A program made the translations under genes and the position numbers. A stretch of DNA of 64,000 bases from Vibrio coralliirubri (GTDB lineage: Bacteria; Pseudomonadota; Gammaproteobacteria; Enterobacterales; Vibrionaceae), in the NCBI RefSeq assembly GCF_024347375.1, contig NZ_AP025470.1, forward strand, positions 2,852,001 through 2,916,000. Reading direction: 5' to 3'. The notes below the pieces were generated by a model that was given only the letters and a program-made list of their open reading frames with translations, ran no database searches and was not told the DNA's origin. Shown one piece after another: positions 44,106 to 54,919 of the stretch (position 1 is its first letter; every line of letters starts with the position of its first letter).

Positions 44106-47100
44106 TTAACCCACATTCTTACGTGCGTTTTGGAACATACGCATCCAAGCGCCATTCTCGCCCCAACCTTCCGGAGACCAAGAGTTTGCAACCGTACGGA
44201 ATACACGCTCTGGGTGCGGCATCATGATAGTCACACGGCCATCTGTCGTCGTTAAACCAGTGATAGCGTTTGGCGAACCGTTCGGGTTGTTCGGGTATTG
44301 CTGCGTTTGGTTACCGTTGTTATCAACGTAACGTAGTGCAACCGTACCTGAGTTTTCAATCGCGTTTAGGTGGTCGTTGTCACGCACTTCTACGCGGCCT
44401 TCACCGTGAGAAACTGCGATTGGCATACGAGAACCTTCCATGCCGTTAAAGAATACAGAATCTGACTTCTGAACTTCAACTAGGCTGAAACGTGCTTCGA
44501 AACGCTCTGATTCGTTGCGAACGAAACGTGGCCAGTACTCAGCTCCTGGGATAAGTTCACGTAGGTTAGACAACATCTGACAACCGTTACACACACCTAG
44601 AGAGAAGGTATCTTCACGCTTGAAGAAGTTTTCAAACTGGTCACGAGTAGAGTCGTTAAACAGAACCGACTTAGCCCAACCTTCACCAGCACCTAATACA
44701 TCACCGTAAGAGAAGCCACCACAAGCCACAAGGCCGCTGTACTCTTCTAGAACCGCTTGACCCGTTAGGATGTCGCTCATGTGAATATCGGTAGCTTCGA
44801 AGCCTGCACGGTCAAATGCAGCTGCCATTTCAACGTGAGAGTTAACACCCTGCTCACGCAGAATCGCCATCTTAGGCTTAGCACCTGTGTTGATGAATGG
44901 CGCTGCAATATCTTCGTTTACATCAAAGCTTAGTTTTACGTTCAGACCTGGGTCTGAGTTGTCTTTCTTCGCTTCGTGTTCTTGGTCAGCACACACTGGG
45001 TTATCACGCAGACCTTGCATCTTGTGCGTGGTTTCAGCCCAGATAGTACGTAGTTCAGTACGGTTACGTTCAATTACTACAGACTCACCAGACTTAATCA
45101 CTAGCTCATCAGACGCTTCAACAGAACCAATGACATGTGAACACGTTTCTAGGCCGTTTTCTGCAAGAGTAGCAAGTACTACGTCTAGGTCATCGTTGCG
45201 AACTTGGATTACAGCACCCAGTTCTTCGTTGAATAGTGCCGCAAGTGTATCTTCGCCTAACGCCGCAATATCAGCGTTAACACCACAGTGACCTGCGAAC
45301 GCCATTTCTGCTAGCGTTACGAATAGACCACCATCGCCTTTATCGTGGTAAGCGACAACTTGGTCGTTCGCTACAAGTGCTTGAACGCCTTCGTAGAAAC
45401 CTTTTAGTTGCGCTGCGTTGTCTACATCTGCTGGCTTATCACCAAGCTGCTTGTAAACCTGTGCAAGTGCTGTCGCACCCATACGGTTTTTGCCGTTACC
45501 TAGATCGATAAGCACTAGTGAAGTGTCGCCTAATCCTTCAAGGTTATCAGGGGTGCGAAGCTGGGGAGTAATCGTCTTACGAACATCTTCAACACGTGCG
45601 AACGCAGTGATAACAAGAGATAGCGGAGAGGTTACTTCTTTTTGCTCGCCGTTCTCTTCCCACTTAGTCTTCATCGACATTGAGTCTTTACCCACTGGGA
45701 TAGTTAGACCCAGTGCTGGACATAGTTCTTCACCAACCGCTTTAACCGCTTCGTAAAGACCGGCATCTTCACCAGGGTGACCTGCTGGAGACATCCAGTT
45801 AGCCGACAGTTTAATGTGTTTGATATCGCCGATGTTGGTCGCTGCGATGTTAGTGATAGCTTCACCAACCGCTAGACGAGCCGATGCGCCGAAGTCTAGA
45901 AGTGCCACTGGCGTACGCTCACCAAGAGACATTGCCTCACCGTGGTAAGAGTCGTAACTTGCTGCTGTTACAGCACAGTTAGCAACAGGAACCTGCCATG
46001 GACCAACCATTTGGTCACGAGCTACAAGGCCTGTTACCGAGCGGTCACCGATGGTGATAAGGAATGTTTTCTCAGCGACTGTTGGCAAGCGAAGAACACG
46101 GTCAACCGCTTCGTTCATCTCGATACCAGAGCGGTCAATCGCAGGGTTGTTCGCTTTTAGCGTCTTAGCGTCACGGTGCATCTTAGGTGTTTTACCTAAT
46201 AAGATGTCCATTGGCATGTCGATTGGCGTGTTGTCGAAGTGTGAATCTTCAAGTTTAAGCTCACGCTCTTCCGTTGCTTTACCAACCACTGCGTATGGTG
46301 CACGCTCACGCTTACAAATCGCGTCGAATGTTGCCATGTCTTTATCAGCAACTGCCATTACGTAACGCTCTTGAGATTCGTTACACCAGATCTCAAGTGG
46401 GCTCATGCCCGGCTCATCGTTTGGTACGTCACGTAAATTGAAGATACCGCCACGCTCGCCATCGTCTACTAGCTCAGGAAGTGCGTTCGAGATACCGCCC
46501 GCGCCCACATCGTGGATGAATGCGATTGGGTTTGCATCACCTAGCTGCCAACAACGGTCGATAACTTCCTGACAACGACGCTCCATTTCTGGGTTTTCAC
46601 GTTGTACAGAAGCGAAATCAAGATCTTCAGAAGAAGAACCAGAATCCATTGAAGATGCCGCACCGCCGCCAAGGCCGATGTTCATCGCAGGACCACCAAG
46701 AACGATTAGGCTTGCACCTACTGGGATCTCTTTCTTCTGAACGTGCTCGTCACGGATGTTGCCAAGACCACCCGCTAGCATGATTGGTTTGTGGTAACCA
46801 CGCACTTCTTCACCTGCGTGAGAGTTTACTTTCTCTTCGTAAGTACGGAAGTAGCCAAGTAGGTTTGGACGACCAAATTCGTTGTTGAATGCCGCGCCAC
46901 CAAGAGGACCTTCAAGCATGATATCCAGAGCTGTAACGATACGGCTTGGCTTACCAAAGTCAGTTTCCCAAGGTTGAACGAAGTTCGGGATCTTAAGGTT
47001 AGATACAGAGAAAGCAACAAGACCCGCTTTTGGCTTACCACCAATACCGGTTGCGCCTTCATCACGAATTTCACCGCCTGAACCTGTCGATGCGCCCGGC

Positions 47101-48017
47101 CACGGAGAGATTGCAGTTGGGTGGTTATGCGTTTCAACTTTCATCAAGATGTGTGTTTTTTCTTGGTGGTAGCTGTACTGGCGAGTTTCTGGATCTGGGA
47201 AGAAACGACCAACTTCAGAACCAGTCATTACCGCTGCGTTATCTTTATAAGCAGACAGAACGTGTTCTGGTGTCGTTTCAAAGGTGTTCTTAATCATCTT
47301 GAACAATGATTTTTCTTGCTTAACGCCATCGATAGTCCAATCAGCGTTAAAGATCTTGTGACGACAGTGCTCTGAGTTCGCTTGTGCAAACATCATTAGC
47401 TCGATGTCAGTCGGGTTACGACCTAGCTTCTCAGTGAAGCTTTCAAGAAGGTAATCAATCTCATCTTCTGCAAGCGCGAGACCTAGGGTAACGTTTGCTT
47501 TTTCAAGCGCTTTACGTCCGCCAGTTAATAGGTCAACTTCCGCATAAGGAGCAGGCTCAGCAACGGTAAATAGTGCAGCCGCTGATTCGAAGTCAGTGAA
47601 AACCACTTCCATCATACGGTCGTGCAAGATTGCTTTCAGCTCAACAAGTTGAAGCTCAGAAAGTTCAGCAGAGGTTTCAATGTAGAAAGCAGTACCGCGC
47701 TCTAGACGTGACACTTTAGCCAGTCCGCAGTTGTGTGCGATATCTGTTGATTTTGAAGACCAAGGCGAGATAGTGCCCGGGCGTGGCGTTGCAAGCAGCA
47801 GTAAACCTTCAGGTTCATGCTCTTCAATCGTTGGACCGTAAGTCAGTAGCTTTTCTAGCTTCTCAACTTCAGACTCATCTAGGTCTGCCGTTAGATCAGC
47901 AAAGTGGGCAAACTCAGCGTAAATACCTGTTACAGGTAAGCTTAATTCACGACAAAGCTCTAAAAGCTTGTTAACACGAAACTCAGATAGAGCTGGGGAG
48001 CCACGCAAAATTCTCAT
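44106..48017 (-). CDS. purL: Phosphoribosylformylglycinamidine synthase
   Basis: PurL makes FGAM from FGAR, ATP and glutamine in purine synthesis. The product has 1,303 residues, the large single-chain form (E. coli 1,295). The order is an N-terminal PurS-like domain, two AIRS-like halves ([35 protein letters not shown]) and a C-terminal glutaminase with Cys1143 (GVCNGCQML), His1268 and Glu1270 (PHPE). The start [14 protein letters not shown] is the usual one. A PurR-like box lies upstream. The gene order purL-mltF-tadA matches E. coli. Confidence 0.97.
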   Translation of the reverse strand: MRILRGSPALSEFRVNKLLELCRELSLPVTGIYAEFAHFADLTADLDESEVEKLEKLLTYGPTIEEHEPEGLLLLATPRPGTISPWSSKSTDIAHNCGLAKVSRLERGTAFYIETSAELSELQLVELKAILHDRMMEVVFTDFESAAALFTVAEPAPYAEVDLLTGGRKALEKANVTLGLALAEDEIDYLLESFTEKLGRNPTDIELMMFAQANSEHCRHKIFNADWTIDGVKQEKSLFKMIKNTFETTPEHVLSAYKDNAAVMTGSEVGRFFPDPETRQYSYHQEKTHILMKVETHNHPTAISPWPGASTGSGGEIRDEGATGIGGKPKAGLVAFSVSNLKIPNFVQPWETDFGKPSRIVTALDIMLEGPLGGAAFNNEFGRPNLLGYFRTYEEKVNSHAGEEVRGYHKPIMLAGGLGNIRDEHVQKKEIPVGASLIVLGGPAMNIGLGGGAASSMDSGSSSEDLDFASVQRENPEMERRCQEVIDRCWQLGDANPIAFIHDVGAGGISNALPELVDDGERGGIFNLRDVPNDEPGMSPLEIWCNESQERYVMAVADKDMATFDAICKRERAPYAVVGKATEERELKLEDSHFDNTPIDMPMDILLGKTPKMHRDAKTLKANNPAIDRSGIEMNEAVDRVLRLPTVAEKTFLITIGDRSVTGLVARDQMVGPWQVPVANCAVTAASYDSYHGEAMSLGERTPVALLDFGASARLAVGEAITNIAATNIGDIKHIKLSANWMSPAGHPGEDAGLYEAVKAVGEELCPALGLTIPVGKDSMSMKTKWEENGEQKEVTSPLSLVITAFARVEDVRKTITPQLRTPDNLEGLGDTSLVLIDLGNGKNRMGATALAQVYKQLGDKPADVDNAAQLKGFYEGVQALVANDQVVAYHDKGDGGLFVTLAEMAFAGHCGVNADIAALGEDTLAALFNEELGAVIQVRNDDLDVVLATLAENGLETCSHVIGSVEASDELVIKSGESVVIERNRTELRTIWAETTHKMQGLRDNPVCADQEHEAKKDNSDPGLNVKLSFDVNEDIAAPFINTGAKPKMAILREQGVNSHVEMAAAFDRAGFEATDIHMSDILTGQAVLEEYSGLVACGGFSYGDVLGAGEGWAKSVLFNDSTRDQFENFFKREDTFSLGVCNGCQMLSNLRELIPGAEYWPRFVRNESERFEARFSLVEVQKSDSVFFNGMEGSRMPIAVSHGEGRVEVRDNDHLNAIENSGTVALRYVDNNGNQTQQYPNNPNGSPNAITGLTTTDGRVTIMMPHPERVFRTVANSWSPEGWGENGAWMRMFQNARKNVG

Positions 48018-48158
48018 GTGCTTACGTCTCTTATGCAGTTGATTAAGGTAGTATTGGAATAAATTCAGTGGGTTATAGGAACAACCTAACTGTTTTCTTC
48101 GAAGCTATTCCCGAAGGTTGCCAAACCTATGCCGATTCCACCTCTTCAATGCGAGCGC

Positions 48159-48187
48159 ATTATAAAGCATTTCTTTTTGTGACGTAA
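48159..48187 (-). promoter_or_regulatory. Likely purL promoter
   Basis: On the minus strand TATAAT (48164-48159) is a perfect -10, with TTACGT 17 bp upstream as a weak -35. The leader would be about 140 nt. Confidence 0.55.
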
Positions 48188-48193
48188 CACCAA

Positions 48194-48209
48194 AAGCAAC
48201 CGTTTGCGT
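48194..48209 (-). promoter_or_regulatory. PurR-like operator upstream of purL
   Basis: On the minus strand ACGCAAACGGTTGCTT matches the palindrome ACGCAAACGTTTGCGT at 14 of 16 positions. It lies next to the -35 of the likely promoter, so bound PurR could block purL when purines are plentiful. Confidence 0.65.
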
Positions 48210-48346
48210 GATTTTTTTTATCTTTCTGCGTAAATGGTACTTTTGCTGCATTTATCACCACTTTTACAACTGTTTAATTAAACCTGCTTTGCCAGCCTTG
48301 CGGGGTTTGGTATAAAGGGGCTTCCACTTTTCGAGATTTCATTTTG

Positions 48347-49915
48347 ATGCCTAAATTTACGCTCATCTTTTCGTCTAAGTTCCTTCTGCTCGCCATCGCC
48401 CTATTTGGGTTAGCTGGATGCCAGATTGAATCTGAACCTAAAAGTGTCCTTGAGCAGATACGAGATCGTGGCGTTCTTCGTGTCGGCACCCTAAATAACC
48501 AACTCTCTTATTACATCGGTCCTGATGGCCCTGCTGGCTTGGATTACGAATTAGCTCGTGAATTTGCGCAGGAGCTTGGTGTAAAGCTTGAGGTTAAACC
48601 CGCTTACCGTTTGTCTGGCTTGTTCCCTGCACTGCAGAAAGGCGAGATCGATCTTATCGCGACCGGCTTAACGCAAAACAGCAAACTGACACGCGCTTAT
48701 CGCGCCGCGCCTGCTTATTACTATGTAAGCCAACAGGTCGTATACAAAAAAGGCCAGTGGCGACCAAGAAATCTTGAGCAACTGATCAATTTCGAGAATG
48801 AGCGTCAGGCTGACTTTGTTAAAGCACAAACTGAATCAGAAGAGGCGGCGTCTACTGACACATTAACGCCATCTTTGGTCGTGGTGAAAGACTCACACTT
48901 TGAGCCAACACTAAAACAGCTGCAGAAAACACACGATGACTTTATCTATGATGCGGTCGGCAATGCTGATATCAACGACCTGCTCAAAGAAGTATCGACT
49001 GGCGAGCGCTTATTCACAGTGGCTGACTCGATTGAGCTATCACTGGCACAACGTTTATACCCAGACGTAGCTTTGGCTTTTGAATTGACAGAAGACCAAC
49101 CTATCTCTTGGTATTTGCAGAAGTCTGAAGATGAAAGCCTTTATGCTCTGTTGATTGAGTTCTTCGGTAACCTAAAACAGTCTGGTGAACTGGCTTCACT
49201 GGAAGAGAAATACATCGGCCACATCGGTACTTTTGACTACGTTGATACTCGCGCCTTTATCCGAGCACTGGACAGCAAGCTGCCAAAATGGTCACCGCTA
49301 TTTCAAAAGTACTCTCAAGAATTTGATTGGCGCTTGATTGCCGCTTTAGCCTACCAAGAATCACACTGGAATCCTGTTGCACGCTCACCAACAGGTGTTC
49401 GTGGCATGATGATGTTGACACTGCCAACCGCGAAGAGTGTTGGGGTAACCAACCGTCTCGACCCGAAACAGTCGGTACAAGGCGGGGTTGAATACCTGCG
49501 TCGTATCGTTAATCGAGTGCCAGATTCGATCACTCAGCACGAGAAGATCTGGTTTGCCCTAGCCTCATACAATGTCGGTTACGGACACATGATGGACGCG
49601 CGTCGCCTCACGAAGGCACAAGGTGGTGATCCTGACGCTTGGGGTGATGTAAAAGACAGATTGCCTCTATTGAGACAGAAGAAATACTACAGCCAAACTC
49701 GATATGGGTATGCACGTGGCGATGAAGCGAGAAACTACGTTGAAAACATTCGCCGTTATTACCAAAGTATTATTGGCCATGTAAATAAGCGCAATAAAGA
49801 ACAAGAAGCGACCCTTGAAGGTTTGGTGGTGATCCCACCTTTAGAGACCTCAGGTGCTGAATCGAGTATCAGCGCAGCTCAGTCGACAGTAAGCAGTTCT
49901 GAGCCTTCGCAATAA
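48347..49915 (+). CDS. mltF: Membrane-bound lytic murein transglycosylase F
   Basis: MltF cleaves peptidoglycan glycan strands from the outer membrane side. The product has 522 residues from the ATG at 48347 (an in-frame TTG is one codon earlier). Cys25 is the lipid site (LFGLAGC). Residues 40-270 form a solute-binding-like regulatory domain (RGVLRVGTLNNQLSYYIGPDG). The rest is the SLT domain with catalytic Glu in AALAYQESHWNPVARSPTG and the motifs GMMMLT and ASYNVGYGHMMDAR. The C-terminal tail is rich in Ser and Glu. It is divergent from purL. Confidence 0.95.
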   Translation: MPKFTLIFSSKFLLLAIALFGLAGCQIESEPKSVLEQIRDRGVLRVGTLNNQLSYYIGPDGPAGLDYELAREFAQELGVKLEVKPAYRLSGLFPALQKGEIDLIATGLTQNSKLTRAYRAAPAYYYVSQQVVYKKGQWRPRNLEQLINFENERQADFVKAQTESEEAASTDTLTPSLVVVKDSHFEPTLKQLQKTHDDFIYDAVGNADINDLLKEVSTGERLFTVADSIELSLAQRLYPDVALAFELTEDQPISWYLQKSEDESLYALLIEFFGNLKQSGELASLEEKYIGHIGTFDYVDTRAFIRALDSKLPKWSPLFQKYSQEFDWRLIAALAYQESHWNPVARSPTGVRGMMMLTLPTAKSVGVTNRLDPKQSVQGGVEYLRRIVNRVPDSITQHEKIWFALASYNVGYGHMMDARRLTKAQGGDPDAWGDVKDRLPLLRQKKYYSQTRYGYARGDEARNYVENIRRYYQSIIGHVNKRNKEQEATLEGLVVIPPLETSGAESSISAAQSTVSSSEPSQ

Positions 49916-49920
49916 AAACC

Positions 49921-49955
49921 AAAAGAGCAATGCCATCTAGCATTGCTCTTTTTTA
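49921..49955 (+). terminator. Terminator after mltF
   Basis: AAAAGAGCAATGC and GCATTGCTCTTTT form a 13-bp stem with a CATCTA loop and a T run. Confidence 0.92.
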
Positions 49956-50232
49956 TTGTCTTTTTTCGACTCTTCTTTCGTCGCTACGTGATAAGGAGAA
50001 GAGACAGGGAAAATAATGATGAGAGCTCGAGTGTCATATTACAGTAACAATCGAGCCTTATAACGGCACACCACAATCAAGATTATGCTCTGTTGCACTT
50101 CGATCCTGGCTTTAGGCTAGAACTGCTCTTCTAAGTAAGCCAAGCGTGCGACAGGCCAAACAAACGAATAACACTATAATTAAATCGTTAGTCCAAACTA
50201 AAAAGTCAGACGACAAATAGGAAATCATTGAA
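49956..50232. other. AT-rich region between mltF and the small basic ORF
   Basis: I see no gene in this stretch of about 280 bp. An ORF of 88 codons on the minus strand (50112-50378) is the shadow of the small basic gene below. The stretch probably holds that gene's promoter. Confidence 0.5.
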
Positions 50233-50364
50233 ATGATGAAGAAACTGAAATCGAAACGCCTTGATAAGACCGTTGCTGCAAACCGTCGTAAGCGTATGCT
50301 TTCAAATAATAAAAAGAAGATCATTTGGCGCAATCGCGCTTTCATGCAGATGATTGCTGAGTAA
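50233..50364 (+). CDS. Small basic protein, 43 residues
   Basis: The frame MMKKLKSKRLDKTVAANR... runs to a TAA at 50362-50364 with AGGA nine bases before the ATG. The second codon is also ATG. About 15 of the 43 residues are Lys or Arg, and no signal or membrane helix is present. The end is more hydrophobic (IWRNRAFMQMIAE). It looks like a nucleic-acid or ribosome-binding peptide, but I do not recognise it. It lies between mltF and the convergent tadA. Confidence 0.6.
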   Translation: MMKKLKSKRLDKTVAANRRKRMLSNNKKKIIWRNRAFMQMIAE

Positions 50365-50425
50365 ATGTAGTTACTCAATCAGTTTGCTTGGCACTCTTGC
50401 GATTGAGAGTGCCGAAAGTACGCTG

Positions 50426-50986
50426 CTATTTCTTGTTGCCAGCCTTCATCTCCGCCTCTAAACGCTGCTCTTGCAACAAACGTTCTTGCTTTCGCTTCTC
50501 TTTTATCTCTTTTATCTCTTTTCTACGACGCTTGAAAAACGCCTGTAATTGCTCACGGCACTCTTCCTCTAACAAACCATGTTCAACGTCGGCAAAGTGG
50601 TATGAGGCCTGGCTTTCAAACAAATTCAACACTGTACCTGCAGCACCCGCTTTTAAGTCTGGGGCACCAAACACAATCCGCTTTACTCGGCTGTGTAGCA
50701 AGGCACCTGCGCACATGGGGCAAGGCTCTAGCGTGACGTATAAAGTGGTATCGAGTAGACGATAGTTTTCTAAGGTTTGACCGGCTTTACGCAAGGTTTC
50801 AATTTCTGCATGTGCCGTTGCATCGTGGCTGCCAATCGAGCGGTTCCATCCTTCAGAGATAATCTCCCCATCTTTCACTAATACAGCCCCCACAGGAACC
50901 TCTCCCTCACTCTCTGCTTGCTTAGCTACCTCTATGGCGCGTCGCATAAAGATTTCATCTTGAGGGGTGAATTGATGGTCTGACAA
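50426..50986 (-). CDS. tadA: tRNA adenosine(34) deaminase TadA
   Basis: TadA turns adenosine at the wobble position of tRNA-Arg into inosine. The best start is a TTG at 50986 with GGAG six bases before it, giving MSDHQFTPQDEIFM and 186 residues; the open frame goes further but lacks a ribosome site. Zinc ligands are His59 (in HAE, with proton shuttle Glu61), Cys89 and Cys92 (PCPMC). The last 35 residues are a very charged helix (FKRRRKEIKEIKEKRKQE), longer than in E. coli TadA. Confidence 0.94.
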   Translation of the reverse strand: MSDHQFTPQDEIFMRRAIEVAKQAESEGEVPVGAVLVKDGEIISEGWNRSIGSHDATAHAEIETLRKAGQTLENYRLLDTTLYVTLEPCPMCAGALLHSRVKRIVFGAPDLKAGAAGTVLNLFESQASYHFADVEHGLLEEECREQLQAFFKRRRKEIKEIKEKRKQERLLQEQRLEAEMKAGNKK

Positions 50987-51124
50987 AGGGAACTCCAAAA
51001 ACAAAGGATAAAAACGAAAATAGGTATGCGGTGAAGCATACCTAATCTTCGTGATAATGAACAATAAAGAGGTTAAGACAACAAGAGACAATGAACCATT
51101 GCCGCTTGCTGGTTGGTCGAACTA

Positions 51125-52414
51125 TTAGCTATTAACGCCTTCTGTGTCATCGGCTATTGGCGTCGCTTTGATGCTCACAATGCGATTGTTCTCGACAGAG
51201 ATAATTTCAAACTGCCACTGCTGGTATTGAACAACTTCGCCTGCATCCGGTAAACGCCCGATTAACCAAGTCACAAGGCCATTCAACGTTTGGAAGCTCT
51301 CGCTTTCGCCCTCAATATCTGACAGCTCTAAACGGTTTTTCAGTTCACTGATAGGAATCAATCCATCCACCAGCAAACCGTCTTCCACTTGCTCGGTCCA
51401 AAGATCGTTTGGGTTATTCGATAGCTCGCCAGCAATCGCCTCAAGAATATCGTAATGAGTCACAAGGCCTTGAACATCGCCATACTCGTCGACAATGAAT
51501 GCCATCTCGGTACCCGACTCTTTAAAGTAGCCAAGTAAACGCAGAGCTTTCATCGATTCTGGAACATAGATCGGCGAGCGAGACAGCCCCATGATCACTT
51601 GAATGCTTAAATTGCCCGCCTGATTCAGTAACGCTTTGGCTGACACTGTACCCACCACTTTATTGAGGTGGTCTTGGCACAATGGAAACACACTGTGTTT
51701 TGATGAACGCAGTTTCTTTAATATCTGCTCAACGGGTTGGTCGACATCCAGAAAGTCGATGTCTCGACGCGGAGTCATCAATGAGCTCACAAGGCGATCA
51801 TCAAGCTGCAAGATATTACGAATCATCTCTTGTTCGCCGCGTTCAATCACACCCGATTCAGAGCCCTCTTTTACAAGTGCATGGATATCATCTTCAGTAA
51901 CGCTATCTTCTTCTCCGCCTCGGCCCATCAACTTAAGAATACCTTCCGTTGAAGCCGACAATGCAAACACAAACGGCGTCGCGATTTTAGATAACCAGAA
52001 GATTGGCAATGCGACTAACACAGCGATGTTTTCAGCTTGAGACTGAGCAAAACGCTTTGGTACCAACTCACCGACAACGATAGCGAAATAAGTAATACCT
52101 ACCACCACAACTGCAGTAGACAAGATATTTGCTTGTGTTGGGTCTAATCCCCACAGTTCCAGTTGAACGGCCAGTGGAGCCGATAGCGTCGCCTCACCCA
52201 CAATACCGCTGAGTAGGCCGATTACCGTGATACCGATTTGGATTGTAGAGAGGAAGCGGGTTGGGTTTTCTTTGAGCTCAAGAGCAATCTGAGCGGAACG
52301 GTGTTTTTCGGCTAAGCGTTTCAGCCGACTATTTTTTGCTGCTACCAATGCAATCTCTGACATGGCAAACAGACCATTTAAAACAATTAACCCTACTAAA
52401 AGCAGAATCTTCAT
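51125..52414 (-). CDS. CNNM/CBS domain membrane protein (hemolysin C/CorC family)
   Basis: The ATG at 52414 gives 429 residues. The order is an N-terminal CNNM membrane domain (three or four helices; GLFAMSEIALVAAKNSRL, VVGELVPKRFAQ), a pair of CBS domains (SLMTPRRDIDFLDVDQPVEQ; VDEYGDVQGLVTHYDILEAI) and a C-terminal CorC/HlyC domain (FQTLNGLVTWLIGRLPDAGE). Relatives such as YtfL or YoaE are linked to ion transport or stress, but the substrate is uncertain. Three copies of TTGGATATA lie upstream of the start (52490-52529). Confidence 0.9.
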   Translation of the reverse strand: MKILLLVGLIVLNGLFAMSEIALVAAKNSRLKRLAEKHRSAQIALELKENPTRFLSTIQIGITVIGLLSGIVGEATLSAPLAVQLELWGLDPTQANILSTAVVVVGITYFAIVVGELVPKRFAQSQAENIAVLVALPIFWLSKIATPFVFALSASTEGILKLMGRGGEEDSVTEDDIHALVKEGSESGVIERGEQEMIRNILQLDDRLVSSLMTPRRDIDFLDVDQPVEQILKKLRSSKHSVFPLCQDHLNKVVGTVSAKALLNQAGNLSIQVIMGLSRSPIYVPESMKALRLLGYFKESGTEMAFIVDEYGDVQGLVTHYDILEAIAGELSNNPNDLWTEQVEDGLLVDGLIPISELKNRLELSDIEGESESFQTLNGLVTWLIGRLPDAGEVVQYQQWQFEIISVENNRIVSIKATPIADDTEGVNS

Positions 52415-52540
52415 GTGGCTTGGATTTCCTAAATTTACCGGCCAACAATTAGCCGTAATCCGGAGTATAAGCTGAGTGCGTTTATTTTGGATATAAAAAG
52501 TTTTGGATATAGGAAAAGTCTTGGATATAAAAAAATAGCA

Positions 52541-52572
52541 AAAAAAAAGCCCGCACATTTCAGTGCGGGCTT
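52541..52572 (-). terminator. Terminator after the AbgT gene
   Basis: GCCCGCAC and GTGCGGGC form an 8-bp GC-rich stem with an ATTTCA loop. On the minus strand it is followed by a long T run, as expected for the AbgT gene. Confidence 0.92.
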
Positions 52573-52608
52573 AGCAATGAATAAAGCTTAGTTTTGCTTA
52601 GTTCAATC

Positions 52609-54171
52609 TTACATTGTGTAAGTGTAAGGTGCTTGGATACCTAGTGGGATACCAAGAGCCCAGTAAGCTAGCAAGAAGATAGACCAACCGATTAGCATAG
52701 CAATCGAGAATGGCATCATTAGAGAAGCTAGAGTACCGATACCTGTCGACTTAACGTAGCGCTGACAGTAAACAACAACCAGTGGGAAGAACACCATTAG
52801 TGGAGAGATGATGTTAGACACTGAGTCACCTACACGGTAAGCCGCTTGAGATAGCTCAGGAGAGATACCCACAACCATTAGCATTGGAACTAGGATTGGA
52901 CCGATAAGAGCCCACTTAGCTGAAGCCGAACCTACAAGCAGGTTAACTGAAGCCGTTAGTAGAATCATACCAACAACCGTTGCTTCACCTGGAAGGTCCA
53001 TCGCTTTCAAGCCTTCAGCACCGTAAAGTGCCAGCATAGTACCGATGTTTGATTGAGCGAATGCAGATAGGAACTGAGCACAGAAGAACGACATTACAAT
53101 GTATGCGCCCATCGTTGCCATCGTCTCAGACATTGCTTTGATAACATCATTACTATTCTTTAAAGTACCCGCTACACGGCCGTAGACGATACCCGGAATA
53201 ATAAACAGGATGAAGATAAGAGGAACGATAGACTTCATCACTGGTGCTGAGAACGCTGTTAGCTCACCTTCCGGCGAACGAAGTGCTGAGTTTTCAGGAA
53301 CCAAAGCTGCGATAAGCAGACCAATACCTGCAACCATTGCCCAACCAGCAAATTTGAATGCTTTAGATTCGATTGCCGTGAACGTGCCTAGATCAGGAGC
53401 TTGCTCTGCATCTTCATCAACTGGCGTATTAGCAAGACGAGGCTCGATAATCTTCTCAGTTACGTACCAACCGATAGCAACAATAAGAACTGAAGATAGG
53501 CCAGTAAAGAAGATGTTCGCTAGAGGGTTAACCACGTATGCAGGGTCAAGAACGTTTGCCGCTGTTTGAGTGAAACCTGCTAGTAGCGGATCAATACCTG
53601 AAGGGATAAAGTTCGCTGAGAAACCACCTGATACACCAGCAAACGCTGCTGCAATACCCGCTAGAGGATGACGCCCCGCAGCGTGGAAGATGATACCGCC
53701 AAGAGGGATTACTAGAACGTAACCTGCATCTGCTGCTGTGTGAGATACGATAGCAACAAGAATTAGCATTGGCGTTAGTAGCTTAGCTGGCGTGAAGTTA
53801 AGCATCTTCTTAAGGCCAGTCGTAATGAAGCCTGAAGAGTCTGCAACGCCAACACCTAGCATAGCAACAAGTACGATGCCTAGAGGTGCGAAGCCTGTGA
53901 ACGTGGTAACCATATTCGCTAGGAAGCTAGCAAGCGCTTCACCAGTTAGTAGGTTGTTTACTTCAAGAGCAGCACCCGTTTGAGGGTTGATTAAGTCGAA
54001 TGAAAGATTCGATAAAAGTGCAGATGCTACCCATACAATAACTAGAGCCCAGAAGAACAGGATTGCTGGATCTGGAATTTTGTTGCCGGCGCGTTCAATG
54101 AAGTTTAGAAAGCGGTCCATACCACTGATCTTCTCAGTCGATGGTGCTTTTTTTACGGCTTGGTTACTCAT
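52609..54171 (-). CDS. AbgT family transporter
   Basis: The ATG at 54171 has GGAG six bases before it and gives 520 residues with about eleven helices. The family match is clear: FLNFIERAGNKIPDPAILFF at the N terminus, SHTAADAGYVLVIPLGG, GGFSANFIPSGIDPLLAGFT, and VGSASAKWALIGPILVPMLM near the C terminus. AbgT of E. coli takes up p-aminobenzoyl-glutamate, while MtrF/YdaH-type members pump out sulfonamides. Which one this is cannot be told from sequence. It stands alone with its own terminator. Confidence 0.92.
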   Translation of the reverse strand: MSNQAVKKAPSTEKISGMDRFLNFIERAGNKIPDPAILFFWALVIVWVASALLSNLSFDLINPQTGAALEVNNLLTGEALASFLANMVTTFTGFAPLGIVLVAMLGVGVADSSGFITTGLKKMLNFTPAKLLTPMLILVAIVSHTAADAGYVLVIPLGGIIFHAAGRHPLAGIAAAFAGVSGGFSANFIPSGIDPLLAGFTQTAANVLDPAYVVNPLANIFFTGLSSVLIVAIGWYVTEKIIEPRLANTPVDEDAEQAPDLGTFTAIESKAFKFAGWAMVAGIGLLIAALVPENSALRSPEGELTAFSAPVMKSIVPLIFILFIIPGIVYGRVAGTLKNSNDVIKAMSETMATMGAYIVMSFFCAQFLSAFAQSNIGTMLALYGAEGLKAMDLPGEATVVGMILLTASVNLLVGSASAKWALIGPILVPMLMVVGISPELSQAAYRVGDSVSNIISPLMVFFPLVVVYCQRYVKSTGIGTLASLMMPFSIAMLIGWSIFLLAYWALGIPLGIQAPYTYTM

Positions 54172-54469
54172 TGTAACTCCATATGTGATGTTGTTTTGTT
54201 TAGGCCTAATATAAGTTTTGACCACGGCCTATTGGTACAGCACATATTCTATTAAAGTCGTTGTTAAAAAGCACAAGATTCCACCTGATTTTCCATAAAT
54301 GGAGACATATTTTGCAAAAACACCATACAACCACAACAATATAAAAACACAAAAAACACCATTCCATATACAGAGTTTTAACTAGCACGCAAACAATGTC
54401 CGAGAAGTGAAAATTATCAGTAAAAGGAGTGGCATGAGCCTTGGCATGCAGTAAACGTTTGCTTGAGGG

Positions 54470-54919
54470 TCAATCAAACTCACTGTATTTGGAGAGCATA
54501 GTTTCGAGGTAAATGCTTTGTGTGTGGTTCATACGATCTTGCCATGCAATTGTGACAGTAATGCTTTTTAACGCGCTAGACAGAGCACCATTTGCATCAG
54601 TCACTTCACAGGTCATGGCATAGGCAGAATCCGACAAACCGGATAAAGGATCTGAACTTGCTATGTTGAGACAATGACTCGCCTGATTTAGTTCCGAAAA
54701 AGGAATTAAACTTACCGCTCCACTCACATTAGACGCCCGAGTTCGATAATACTCCATCTGCCTTTCAGCAAAATGCAGCGCCTCTACGCTGTGGAGCGCA
54801 AAATCCGATTTTTGTTCAGCGTAGACCTGCAATTTAACCAGCCCTAGTGAGGCAACACCAATCAACAGAAAAGAGATAAGAACCTCTATCAAGCTAAAAC
54901 CTGAGTTCTTAGAAATCAT
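54470..54919 (-). CDS. pilV: Type IV pilus minor pilin PilV-like
   Basis: This is a minor pilin of the type IV pilus tip complex. The ATG at 54919 has AGGAT before it and gives 149 residues. The prepilin site is NSG/FSLIEVLISFLL, with Glu at +5. The globular part has two cysteines (ASHCLNIA; AMTCEVT) and is typical of PilV. It overlaps the 3' end of the PilX-like gene by 11 bp. The four genes on this strand match the V. cholerae cluster next to dnaJ (VC0857-VC0861 region). Confidence 0.85.
   Translation of the reverse strand: MISKNSGFSLIEVLISFLLIGVASLGLVKLQVYAEQKSDFALHSVEALHFAERQMEYYRTRASNVSGAVSLIPFSELNQASHCLNIASSDPLSGLSDSAYAMTCEVTDANGALSSALKSITVTIAWQDRMNHTQSIYLETMLSKYSEFD

Larger units (their letters stand above)
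48018..48346. other. Divergent control region of purL and mltF
   Basis: About 330 bp between divergent genes. It holds a purL promoter and a PurR-like box (listed separately). The mltF side shows GAGAT a few bases before its start and no clear regulator site. Confidence 0.6.

Noticed and set aside
45942..46365. Plus-strand ORFs opposite purL
   Set aside because: Antisense shadows of the highly conserved purL frame, without ribosome sites.
50112..50378. 88-residue ORF on the minus strand
   Set aside because: It is the complement of the small basic gene at 50233-50364, with no ribosome site of its own.
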